DNA of 64,000 nt from DAISKN01 sp963716925. GTDB lineage: Bacteria > Acidobacteriota > Vicinamibacteria > Marinacidobacterales > SMYC01. This document shows positions 34,295 through 41,730 of this stretch, one piece after another. Location of the stretch: contig CAVQUX010000025.1 in the NCBI GenBank assembly GCA_963716925.1, forward strand, positions 806,001 to 870,000. The letters run 5' to 3'. A program made the translations under genes and the position numbers. The notes below the pieces were generated by a model. The model searched no databases, was not told the DNA's origin, and saw only the letters and a program-made list of their open reading frames with translations. The stretch's first letter is position 1; every line of letters begins with the position of its first letter.

Positions 34295-35282
34295 GCGCCG
34301 CCGAGAGCTCGGAGACCGCCTCCTCGAAGAGGCGGTAGGCAGCCTCCACTTCGAGGCGGTTGCCTCGATCGCCGTGGGTGTCGAGAAGCCAGGCGGCGCG
34401 CACCAGCTTCCTGGCCGGCCGCTCGACTTTCTCGCCTTCTCTGGTGCTCAGGGCGAGCACCAGGTCCTTCGCCTCGAGGGCGGGTATGTAGAGATCCGGC
34501 CAGGAGCCTCTGGCGATGAGATCCTGGATCCTCTCGTTGCGGCGCAGGATCTCCCGATAGACCTCCTCCGCGCTCTCCGGAATGCGGAACTCCGGAAGAG
34601 CCGGACGGGCGGTCGCCGCGCGAGAGAAGATGAAATCGAACCGGGCTTCCTCCGCCTGCTCCGGGAACCGGAGATGAAGCACGATCGCGACCGGTTCGAC
34701 CGACCGGTCGACGTCCACCGAAAAAAGGCTTCCATCGGCGGAAGCCTCCATCCGTACATCGCCCGCGCGGGCCTCGAAGGCGTCCACGGCGAGCGGACGC
34801 GTGAAGTCGTCGTAAAGGTACAGGCGGAACTTTCCGTCCTCTCCGAGAGTGCCCTCGAGGTGGTGATAGCCGTTCGGCGCCATGAAAAGAATCCCGCCGT
34901 GCCGGGGGTTGTGGTCGCCGTGGGCCATCGCGACCGTCCTCGTCTCCATCGGACGGCCGTCGGCACAGAGCCCGGACGTCGAGGACACGATGTCCGCCCT
35001 ACCCTCGCAGAACCACTGAACCTCGCGAGTGGTTCGCACCAGGCTCATGCGGCAGATGGGGCAGGAACCCGCGCGGGGCTCGTCGATCGCCGGATGCATG
35101 GGGCAGGAGTAGCTCGAAACGAGAGTTCTGAGAACCAGCGCCCGGCCGCACCGGGCGCAACGCCCCGGCCCCGTCGCCTGCTCGTCGGGATGGACGGCAC
35201 AGAGGTAGACGGGAAAGGACTCCCGCTCCGAGGCTCGAGCTGCGATCAGATACAGGGCGAGCCCGATCGCTCCCATGCTCAT
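34284..35282 (-). CDS. Secreted heavy-metal-binding-domain protein
   Basis: 332 residues with an N-terminal hydrophobic anchor (GAIGLALYLIAA). Two Cys-rich metal-binding modules follow: LCAVHPDEQATGPGRCARCG and SYSCPMHPAIDEPRAGSCPI followed by CRMSL; the YxCPMHP...GxCPxCxMxL form is the heavy-metal-binding domain of copper/silver efflux proteins. A third Cys pair (WFCEGRADIV ... GLCADG) and His-rich AHGDHNPRHGG precede a beta domain of unknown type. It is probably a periplasmic copper-binding partner of the overlapping heme protein gene. Metal identity is inferred from the family. Confidence 0.72.
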   Translation of the reverse strand: MSMGAIGLALYLIAARASERESFPVYLCAVHPDEQATGPGRCARCGRALVLRTLVSSYSCPMHPAIDEPRAGSCPICRMSLVRTTREVQWFCEGRADIVSSTSGLCADGRPMETRTVAMAHGDHNPRHGGILFMAPNGYHHLEGTLGEDGKFRLYLYDDFTRPLAVDAFEARAGDVRMEASADGSLFSVDVDRSVEPVAIVLHLRFPEQAEEARFDFIFSRAATARPALPEFRIPESAEEVYREILRRNERIQDLIARGSWPDLYIPALEAKDLVLALSTREGEKVERPARKLVRAAWLLDTHGDRGNRLEVEAAYRLFEEAVSELSAAHAN

Positions 35283-35289
35283 CGCGGCA

Positions 35290-35793
35290 TCATTCTAACG
35301 CGCCCGCGGGAACGACCGGCAGATCCCGCTCGGTCAGGTTGACGACGATCGCCCGGGCGGCCCTCACCAGGTCGAGAGGAGAGATCAGAATTTCGTTCCC
35401 CCAGACGCCGGCGCCGACGCCGAGGACCGGCTCGCGGATGAGCGCCTCGTCGAGAAAGGAGCGAAAGTCCGCGGGTTGCCAGTGAAAAGGCGGCACCGAA
35501 CCGATCTCGTAACCCGTCGCCTGCTTCACCGCCTCGGGCGACGCCATCTGCACGTTCCGGTCCCCGAGCGCCTTCTTGAGATGAGAGGACAGGGCGGTCC
35601 GGTCGCCGCCGACCATCACCAGGACCCGCTCTCCCCTGCCCGTCTGGAAAAGGAGCGTCTTCACCATCTGGTGCTCCCGAAAGCCGAGTACCCGCGCGAC
35701 GTTGAGAGCGCCCTTCTCCGTCTCCGGAGGAAACGCCCTCGCCTCATAGGCAATGCCGTTGCGGTCGAGATACTCGTGCGCGGGAAGCTTCAT
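35290..35793 (-). CDS. YbaK/EbsC-family aminoacyl-tRNA deacylase
   Basis: 167 residues showing VARVLGFREHQMVKTLLFQT, VLVMVGGDRTALSSHLKKAL, ASPEAVKQATGYEIGSVPPF and a C-terminal NEILISPLDLVRAA. These are the landmarks of the YbaK/ProX editing domain, including the conserved Lys in MVKTL and the Gly-Ser-Val-Pro-Pro loop. Such proteins hydrolyse mischarged aminoacyl-tRNAs such as Cys-tRNA(Pro). It lies 7 bases from the metal-binding gene downstream, while the hairpin repeat separates it from the chlorite dismutase-family gene upstream. Confidence 0.85.
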   Translation of the reverse strand: MKLPAHEYLDRNGIAYEARAFPPETEKGALNVARVLGFREHQMVKTLLFQTGRGERVLVMVGGDRTALSSHLKKALGDRNVQMASPEAVKQATGYEIGSVPPFHWQPADFRSFLDEALIREPVLGVGAGVWGNEILISPLDLVRAARAIVVNLTERDLPVVPAGALE

Positions 35794-35826
35794 CTACGAC
35801 TCCAGGCCGCGGAACACGGGGAATCG

Positions 35827-35891
35827 AACGCAAAGGCGCAAAGACGCAAAGAAATTCCCATTTCTTCTTTGCGCCTCTGCGCCTTTGCGTT
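35827..35891. repeat. Hairpin repeat, copy 2 (compact form)
   Basis: 65 bases: left arm AACGCAAAGGCGCAAAGACG followed by CAAAG, loop AAATTCCCAT, right arm TTCTTTGCGCC... ending TTTGCGTT. It is the same element as at 7483-7563 with one unit fewer per arm. It abuts and supplies the last two bases of the stop codon of the chlorite dismutase-family gene and sits between two co-directional genes, where it could act as a hairpin terminator or mRNA stabiliser. Confidence 0.9.
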
Positions 35892-36639
35892 ATGGCCTTG
35901 GGCTCTGCCAGAGGGCGCGGCCCACGAAGAACGGTCCCATCTTCTCCATGAACTCCGACGTCTGCCGGGTCCTGCGCATCCGCTGCACCAGGTGGGAAAG
36001 GGGATGGAGATCCTTCCCCACGAGGCCGATCACGAACTCGTTGTCGTTGGTATCGATCCCGAAGCACGCGAGGCGGATGTCGTGAGCGAGCCCCTGTTCG
36101 CCGTAGAGCCGGCCAATGCCGCCGTGCTCGCGCAGGATGCTCTTCTGCTCCTCGTCGGGAAGCGCGTTGAACGCCCCGATCCGCCGCAGCGGATACCAGA
36201 TCGCCCAGGGCCACTCGGCATCCAGGACGTTTCGCCGCGGGCGGCCGAGAAGCCAATCCTCGACGTTCTGCTCGTAGCCGCTGGCGTAGGTGCGCCCGAG
36301 CATCGCGAGCTCGGGTCGGTACCGGAGCGAGCGGAACGGCTCCTCGTTGACCAGCGGCCGGACGACGGTCACGAACCGCGCCGGGTCCTCCGACATCGTG
36401 AGGACACCGATGCCCCGGGGATCGTTCACGTCCAGGTAGACCACGGCCTCGACGCCGCTCGATTCCACCTTCCGCGCCACCGCTTCGGAATCGCGGCAAT
36501 CCGTGAACACCTGGAGCTGCAGGAAGAGGCGCCGATCGGTCGCGCTCCTGCTCCCGTCCGGGGCCATTCCGTGCTCCTGGACGTCGACGCGATTCTCGGG
36601 CTTGCGCTCGGAGCGGGTATCCGTGGGTGTGGTGCTCAT
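35890..36639 (-). CDS. Chlorite dismutase-family heme protein (HemQ-like)
   Basis: 249 residues. After a variable 35-residue N-terminus the dimeric alpha/beta-barrel halves show LFLQLQVFTDCRDSEAVARK and VVYLDVNDPRGIGVLTMSED, then the conserved WPWAIWYPLRRIGAFNALPD, the His-containing ILREHGGIGRLYGEQGLAHD, IRLACFGIDTNDNEFVIGL and MRRTRQTSEFMEKMGPFFVG. Family members are chlorite dismutases or coproheme decarboxylases; no other heme genes are nearby, so the activity is open. The first Met may be replaced by the internal Met at residue 25. The stop codon lies in the hairpin repeat. Confidence 0.8.
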   Translation of the reverse strand: MSTTPTDTRSERKPENRVDVQEHGMAPDGSRSATDRRLFLQLQVFTDCRDSEAVARKVESSGVEAVVYLDVNDPRGIGVLTMSEDPARFVTVVRPLVNEEPFRSLRYRPELAMLGRTYASGYEQNVEDWLLGRPRRNVLDAEWPWAIWYPLRRIGAFNALPDEEQKSILREHGGIGRLYGEQGLAHDIRLACFGIDTNDNEFVIGLVGKDLHPLSHLVQRMRRTRQTSEFMEKMGPFFVGRALWQSPRP

Positions 36640-36648
36640 GTCTGGATT

Positions 36649-37995
36649 TTACTCGTTTTTCTTCTTCAGGAGACCCTTGAGGGCGTCCGTCGCCTTCTCC
36701 GTGGCCTCGCGCTTGACGCCGCGTCCCGCCTGGGAAGCGAGGGCCTTCACGTCGGGGCGCACCCTGGGATCTTCCAGCGTGCCCGTGATGTCGATGGGCA
36801 CCGGCACCCACCCCTGGACGTCGGCCAGGAGATCCAGGGCGCTCGATCCCATTCCCTCTATCTTGAGCCCTTCGCGGGGCGTGGCGAGAGACAGATCGAG
36901 GTCGATGGAACCCTCGAGACCCATCGTGCCCTGGAGGTCCAGGCGCGCGTCGCCGCTCTCGAATCGGAAGGGCGCGAGAATCACCCGGTCGTTCTCTATA
37001 CGGAAGGTCGCCTCGGTCGCCTTGTAGGGCGAGTCCACCACCGCTTTCTTTCCGAGGGCGGCGTCGATCCGGGAGAACATCGGCGCGTCGGGAAATCGAC
37101 CTTCCGGAAGCACCAGGCGTCCTTCGGCCCTCAGGTCTTTCGTTTCCGGTCCGGCGCCTTGAACCTCCAGATGGATCGTCGCGGGGCCGAAGCCTTCCTT
37201 CGCTCCCACCATTCCGTTGAGATCCAGGGGGTCTCCCTTGGCGTTCATCGAGTACTTGAAGGGCGCGCGCTGGAAATCGAGCTTGGCGCCGGCGGTGAAT
37301 CTCGCATGGGGCATCGCGAACGCGAGCTCCGGGACGGCGAAGACGGCGTCCGCGAGCTGAAACTCTCCCCGGGTCTCGGTGAGATTCAGCGTATCGAAAA
37401 CCATCTCCCGGATTCCGAGGGTTCCCTCGGCCGAGAGTCCCCTGAGAGACGCAGCCTTGGGGTCGAAGCCCACGTTCCGCATCTCGAGGTCGAGACCCGA
37501 AACCCGGGTCTTCTCTTCGCCCTTCGCGTTTCTCACGGACAGGCTTCCATCCTCGATCTGGATCCTTTTCACTTCGAGCGCGAGGCCCGCCCCGCCTTCG
37601 CCGGCTCCGGCCGCCTCGCCCGGCGCGTCGCCCTTCTCCGAAGCAGACCCCTTCGCCTTCGACTGCACCAGGTCGAACTGCGGCTTCTCGAGGAGGATGC
37701 GTTCGATGGCCACGGTGCCGGAAAGAAGCGGAAGCAGCCGATGCTCGAAGACCAGCCGGTCCAGATTGAAGATAAGCTCCCGACCGTCTCCCGAGGACTT
37801 CGCCTCGACCTTCTCGAGAACCACTCCCTCGAGGAGATTCAGCCGGAACCCTTCCGCCTTCATTTGAACTCCGGTCGCGGCCGAGACCTTGTCGAGAAGC
37901 GCCTGGCCGAGCTCGGGAGAATCCCAGTCTCGAGACGCGAGGATTACCGCCACCACGGCCAGCACTGCGAGAATGACGAGGAGCTTTTTCACCAT
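36649..37995 (-). CDS. AsmA-like envelope protein
   Basis: 448 residues from ATG 37995 with GAGAGG upstream. One N-terminal membrane anchor (KLLVILAVLAVVAVILA) is followed by a long periplasmic beta-rich region with AsmA features: VSAATGVQMKAEGFRLNLLE, VAIERILLEKPQFDLVQ, a linker rich in Gly/Ala/Glu (about residues 125-150), IEDGSLSVRNAKG, and the C-terminal VPVPIDITGTLEDPRVRPD. AsmA-family proteins form lipid-conducting bridges between the membranes. It is shorter than E. coli AsmA. It starts 9 bases upstream of the chlorite dismutase-family gene in the same direction. Confidence 0.8.
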   Translation of the reverse strand: MVKKLLVILAVLAVVAVILASRDWDSPELGQALLDKVSAATGVQMKAEGFRLNLLEGVVLEKVEAKSSGDGRELIFNLDRLVFEHRLLPLLSGTVAIERILLEKPQFDLVQSKAKGSASEKGDAPGEAAGAGEGGAGLALEVKRIQIEDGSLSVRNAKGEEKTRVSGLDLEMRNVGFDPKAASLRGLSAEGTLGIREMVFDTLNLTETRGEFQLADAVFAVPELAFAMPHARFTAGAKLDFQRAPFKYSMNAKGDPLDLNGMVGAKEGFGPATIHLEVQGAGPETKDLRAEGRLVLPEGRFPDAPMFSRIDAALGKKAVVDSPYKATEATFRIENDRVILAPFRFESGDARLDLQGTMGLEGSIDLDLSLATPREGLKIEGMGSSALDLLADVQGWVPVPIDITGTLEDPRVRPDVKALASQAGRGVKREATEKATDALKGLLKKKNE

Positions 37996-38031
37996 GGTAC
38001 CTCTCAAAGGATGGAGGCTAGCACAGGCTTG

Positions 38032-38310
38032 TTAGAGCTCGCGAAGGTAGCGCTGGATCTCGTCGTGGGTTCCGACCCGAACGAGCGTGATGGCTTGGTC
38101 CTCGACGGCGAATACAAGCCTCAAGCCCAGACCCACCCGCGCCTCCCAGATTCCGCTCCGGTGGATCTTCCGAATGCCGAGCCCGGAGTGCATATGAGGC
38201 TCGCCCATGGCTTTGGGTAGCGAAAGAATCGACTGGAGAATCGCCGAGAGTCGATCTTCGGGGAGAGTTCTGACGTCGCGCTGGAACCGCTCCGCCAGTA
38301 CGATTCTCAT
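38032..38310 (-). CDS. RelE/ParE-family toxin
   Basis: 92 residues: MRIVLAERFQRDVRTLPEDR, then the basic core HMHSGLGIRKIHRSGIWEAR, VGLGLRLVFAVEDQAITLVR and THDEIQRYLREL. The pattern is the RelE/YafQ fold, in which basic residues on the sheet cleave ribosome-bound mRNA. The start overlaps the antitoxin stop by 4 bases, the usual antitoxin-first arrangement. Confidence 0.85.
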   Translation of the reverse strand: MRIVLAERFQRDVRTLPEDRLSAILQSILSLPKAMGEPHMHSGLGIRKIHRSGIWEARVGLGLRLVFAVEDQAITLVRVGTHDEIQRYLREL

Positions 38311-38642
38311 CGATGACGCGCGCGGTGGAGCCGCTTTCCAGCGGCCCGTTTCGCTGGTAGTTCCTCGTCTTTCGGCAGGTTTCTCAAGGAGGTCACGGCT
38401 CGTTCAGGGCTGTCGAAAACCATGGACGACCCCGCCTCCCGTTCTTCATGAAGCTGGCGCCACAGGCGATCGGCCTGCGCATCCGTGAGACTCGGCAATA
38501 GCTCGAGGTCCTCCGCGGACACGGGCACGATGGCTGCTACATGCTTCGACCCCCGCATCAGCACGATTTGCTCTCCGCGCTCCGCCGCCTCGACAAGCGC
38601 GTTGAGACGCGCCTTGGCCTCCCGGATGGTTACCGCCTTCAT
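38307..38642 (-). CDS. Phd/YefM-family antitoxin
   Basis: 111 residues. The N-terminal MKAVTIREAKARLNALVEAA, ERGEQIVLMRG and VAAIVPVS are the Phd/YefM DNA-binding dimer fold. The C-terminal extension (WRQLHEEREAGSSMVFDSPE ... RHR) is disordered-looking and would wrap the toxin. It presumably represses its own promoter just upstream of 38642; no palindrome was identified with confidence. It is longer than typical 80-residue antitoxins. Confidence 0.82.
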   Translation of the reverse strand: MKAVTIREAKARLNALVEAAERGEQIVLMRGSKHVAAIVPVSAEDLELLPSLTDAQADRLWRQLHEEREAGSSMVFDSPERAVTSLRNLPKDEELPAKRAAGKRLHRARHR

Positions 38643-38701
38643 GAACTCAGGGTATCCTAATGGTGGGTCTCGATCAAGGGTCCTACTATGAGGACTTCCT
38701 T

Positions 38702-40231
38702 TTACGGCCGCGTGCTCAAACCGCGCTCGTGCCGGAACGTGAGCCCGTCGATCTCGAGACTTTCCACCTCTCCCTCGACTCCCAGGCGGAAGCTCACGAA
38801 CCCGGTGCCCTGCCACTTCCGATCCCATTGGACCCGGAAGACGTCGTAGTGCCAATGTTCGAGGTCTCCCGAGAGAGTCGGGCCGAGGCTCAAGCGCAGC
38901 CCTTCCGCGCTCTTCGTGACCGAGGCCTTGCCCGCGAGCGGATCGGTGTAGGAGCCGACGTAGCCCTCCGGTGGAAGCGACGGACGGGTTCCGGGGACGC
39001 GCTTCGCCAGAAGCTCGGCTTTCCTCTCCTCGGCTTCCTTCGAGAGAGTGCGGTAGAGCTCGTGGAGGTCCGCGCTCCAGTCGCGCCGCGGTCCCTCGGC
39101 TCCTCCCTCGTGGGCGTAGAGGTCGAATACGGTATACATGATGGCGTGCCGCAGCTCGGCGTGATCGAGGTTCGCGAGGACGTAGACCCCGAGGCGCTCG
39201 CTCCGGATGAGACCGTGGATGGCGACCATCCCGTCGATACTCCCGGTGTGGAAGTCGACGGCCCGCCCCCGGTAGTCGTGCTGGAACCATCCGAGGCCGT
39301 ACGTCATCCACTTCGGGCGGGTGAGCCTCTGCGTCGGGTAGAACTCGTCTCCATCCACGAGGGTTTGTGGACGGAACAGCTCCTCCAGAGTCTCCTCCTT
39401 CAAGAGCCGCGTTCCATCGGGGGTCGTCCCCTCGAGAAGGAAGCGCATCCACTTCGCCATGTCGGAGACGCTCGACCAGATGGAGCCGGCGGGCGCCACC
39501 GGGTCGACGCTCGCGTTCTCGATCCTCTGCACCTCGCCGTCGAGCTCGAAATGAGGGGAGGCGACGTTTCCCTTCGCCGAAGCCTCGGACAGAGTGACCG
39601 CGGTTCTCTTCATGCCGAGGGGCTCGAGGAGCCGGGTGCGCACGAACTCCTCCCAGGTCATCCCGCTCACCTCGGCGACCACCGCCCCGGCGGCTGCGTA
39701 CATGACGTTCTGGTAGGTGAAGTGCGAGCGGAGTGAGGTCTCCTGAGGCAGGTATCGCATCCGGAAGAGTATTTCCCTCGGCGCGTTGTCGCGGCCGTAC
39801 CAGAGAAAATCCGCATTCGGAAGGCCGGCCCGATGCGTCAGCAGATCGCGCACCGTCACCTCCCGGGTGACGACGGGATCGCGGAGCTGGAACCAGGGGA
39901 GATGCCGGGTCACCGGATCGTCCCAGCCGAGCTTTCCCTCGTCCACGAGCATTCCCAGCGCCGCCGCGGTCATCGCCTTGGTCGTCGAGCCGATGGCGAA
40001 GAGAGTGTCCGCGTTCGCCGCGTCGGGTCTCGAGAGATCGAGAACACCGTAGCCCTTGGCGAAGACCACCTCGCCGTCCTTGACCACGGCGACGGCGAGG
40101 GCGGGGATGCGCCACTCGGCGACCCCCTTCGCCACGTAGACATCCAGGTCCGCGAGCGTCTTCGGAGTCTCGGCCGCGGCACTCCGGAGAACCACGAGGA
40201 GCGCGCCCGTGAACGCCATCGATTTTCGCAT
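38702..40231 (-). CDS. Secreted beta-lactamase-fold serine hydrolase
   Basis: 509 residues from ATG 40231, chosen because a signal peptide (MAFTGALLVVLRSAAA) follows. The class C/AmpC-like fold shows the nucleophile motif S82-T-T-K85 (FAIGSTTKAMTAAALGM), VTVRDLLTHRAGLPNADFLW, the Tyr-containing FTYQNVMYAAAGAVV and HTGSIDGMVAIHG. The last 110 residues form a DUF3471-like C-terminal domain (RPSLPPEGYVGSYTDPLAG). Likely a periplasmic esterase or peptidase rather than a resistance enzyme. It lies downstream of the toxin-antitoxin pair and is divergent from the aldehyde dehydrogenase gene. Confidence 0.85.
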   Translation of the reverse strand: MRKSMAFTGALLVVLRSAAAETPKTLADLDVYVAKGVAEWRIPALAVAVVKDGEVVFAKGYGVLDLSRPDAANADTLFAIGSTTKAMTAAALGMLVDEGKLGWDDPVTRHLPWFQLRDPVVTREVTVRDLLTHRAGLPNADFLWYGRDNAPREILFRMRYLPQETSLRSHFTYQNVMYAAAGAVVAEVSGMTWEEFVRTRLLEPLGMKRTAVTLSEASAKGNVASPHFELDGEVQRIENASVDPVAPAGSIWSSVSDMAKWMRFLLEGTTPDGTRLLKEETLEELFRPQTLVDGDEFYPTQRLTRPKWMTYGLGWFQHDYRGRAVDFHTGSIDGMVAIHGLIRSERLGVYVLANLDHAELRHAIMYTVFDLYAHEGGAEGPRRDWSADLHELYRTLSKEAEERKAELLAKRVPGTRPSLPPEGYVGSYTDPLAGKASVTKSAEGLRLSLGPTLSGDLEHWHYDVFRVQWDRKWQGTGFVSFRLGVEGEVESLEIDGLTFRHERGLSTRP

Positions 40232-40251
40232 CCGCGAACTGTAGCAGAAAG

Positions 40252-40280
40252 TTGGCAAAGAGCAGCACGTGGGTTATGGT
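40252..40280 (+). promoter_or_regulatory. Possible promoter of the aldehyde dehydrogenase gene
   Basis: TTGGCA (40252-40257) and TATGGT (40275-40280) are separated by 17 bases and resemble a sigma-70 -35/-10 pair. The start codon at 40290 is only 9 bases further, so the transcript would be nearly leaderless; no good ribosome-binding site precedes the ATG, which fits. Support is by eye only. Confidence 0.3.
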
Positions 40281-40289
40281 TTCTCTCCC

Positions 40290-41726
40290 ATGACTCAGCA
40301 CGATTTGTTCATCGGCGGCTCCTGGGTGAAGGGCGCCGATTATCATCCGAACCTCAACCCCTCGAACCTGGACGAAACCGTGGGCGAGTACGCCCATGCG
40401 GACGAGGCCGCCGCCCGAAGCGCCATCGCCGCCGCCCGCGCCGCGTTTCCTCAGTGGTCTCGAAGCAACATCCAGGCCCGCGCGGACGCCCTGGACAAAG
40501 TCGGGACCGAGATCCTCGCCCGCCGCGAAGAGCTCGGGCGGCTCCTCTCGAGAGAGGAGGGAAAAACGCTGAAGGAAGGAATCGGAGAGGTGGCGCGCGC
40601 GGGGAACATCTTCAAGTTCTTCGGCGGAGAAGCGCTCCGACTCAGCGGGGAGCTCGTGCCTTCGGTCCGTCCGGGAGTCCACGTGGAAGTGACGCGAGAG
40701 CCCGTCGGCGTGGTGGGCATCATCACCCCCTGGAACTTCCCCATCGCCATACCCGCGTGGAAGATCGCGCCGGCGCTCGCTTTCGGAAACACCGTGGTCT
40801 TCAAGCCCGCGGAGCTCACTCCCGGATGCGCCTGGGCGATCTCCGAGATCATCTCCCGCTCCGGCATTCCCGCGGGTGCGTTCAATCTCGTCACCGGCCG
40901 GGGAAGAGTCGTCGGGGAGATCCTCGTGAACTCGCCCGACGTCGACGCCTTGAGCTTCACCGGGTCCGTTGCGACCGGCCATCACATCCTTCTCGCGGCG
41001 ACGAAAAGGCACGCCAAAGTGCAGCTCGAGATGGGCGGGAAGAATCCACTGGTGGTGCTCGACGATGCCGATCTGGAGGTGGCCGTCGACTGCGCCGTTC
41101 AGGGCGCTTTCTACTCCACCGGGCAGCGCTGCACCGCCTCGTCCCGACTCGTGGTCACCGAAGGGATCCACGACGCTTTCGTCGAGAAGACAATCTCCCG
41201 CCTGAAGGGGTTACGGGTGGGCGACGCCGTCGCCCCCGACACCGACCTCGGTCCCGTCGTGGACCAGAGCCAGCTCGACCAGGATCTGTCGTACATCGAG
41301 ATCGGCCGCGGCGAAGGCGCCCGGCTCGCTTTCGGAGGCGAGCGGATCCCGCGAGAGACCCGGGGCTACTACCTGAGCCCCGCGCTCTTCGTCGACACCG
41401 ATAACCGCATGCGGGTGAACCGCGAGGAGATCTTCGGTCCGGTGGCGACGGTGGTTCGAGTGAAGGGCTACGAGGAAGCGATCGAGATCGCGAACGATAC
41501 CGAATTCGGTCTCTCGGCGGGAGTGGTGACGACTTCCTTGAAGCACGCCGATGACTTCAAGAAGAGGTCCCGCGCCGGAATGGTGATGGTGAACCTGCCT
41601 ACCGCTGGCGTCGACTATCACGTGCCTTTCGGAGGCACGAAGGGCTCGAGCTACGGGCCGAGGGAGCAGGGTCGCTATGCCCGGGAGTTCTTTACCACGG
41701 TCAAGACCGCCTACGTGAGCTCTTGA
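40290..41726 (+). CDS. NAD(P)-dependent aldehyde dehydrogenase
   Basis: 478 residues from ATG 40290 (an in-frame GTG at 40269 would add seven). All ALDH signatures are present: Asn149 in ITPWNFPIAIP, the cofactor phrase FKPAELTPG, Glu247 in LEMGGKNPLVVLD and catalytic Cys281 in YSTGQRCTASSR, ending VPFGGTKGSSYGPREQG. Sequence style is closest to ALDH11/ALDH26-like and alpha-ketoglutarate semialdehyde dehydrogenases, but the substrate cannot be fixed. The stop lies 4 bases from the convergent ppk gene. Confidence 0.9.
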   Translation: MTQHDLFIGGSWVKGADYHPNLNPSNLDETVGEYAHADEAAARSAIAAARAAFPQWSRSNIQARADALDKVGTEILARREELGRLLSREEGKTLKEGIGEVARAGNIFKFFGGEALRLSGELVPSVRPGVHVEVTREPVGVVGIITPWNFPIAIPAWKIAPALAFGNTVVFKPAELTPGCAWAISEIISRSGIPAGAFNLVTGRGRVVGEILVNSPDVDALSFTGSVATGHHILLAATKRHAKVQLEMGGKNPLVVLDDADLEVAVDCAVQGAFYSTGQRCTASSRLVVTEGIHDAFVEKTISRLKGLRVGDAVAPDTDLGPVVDQSQLDQDLSYIEIGRGEGARLAFGGERIPRETRGYYLSPALFVDTDNRMRVNREEIFGPVATVVRVKGYEEAIEIANDTEFGLSAGVVTTSLKHADDFKKRSRAGMVMVNLPTAGVDYHVPFGGTKGSSYGPREQGRYAREFFTTVKTAYVSS

Positions 41727-41730
41727 GCAC

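Noticed and set aside
35476..38220. A 914-codon plus-strand ORF antisense to the deacylase, chlorite dismutase-family and AsmA-like genes
   Set aside because: All three minus-strand genes have intact family motifs; the antisense product has none.
38643..41171. Upstream extension of the antitoxin frame into a 954-codon ORF
   Set aside because: The Phd/YefM fold begins at ATG 38642; the upstream part is antisense to the aldehyde dehydrogenase gene and a shadow of the serine hydrolase gene.
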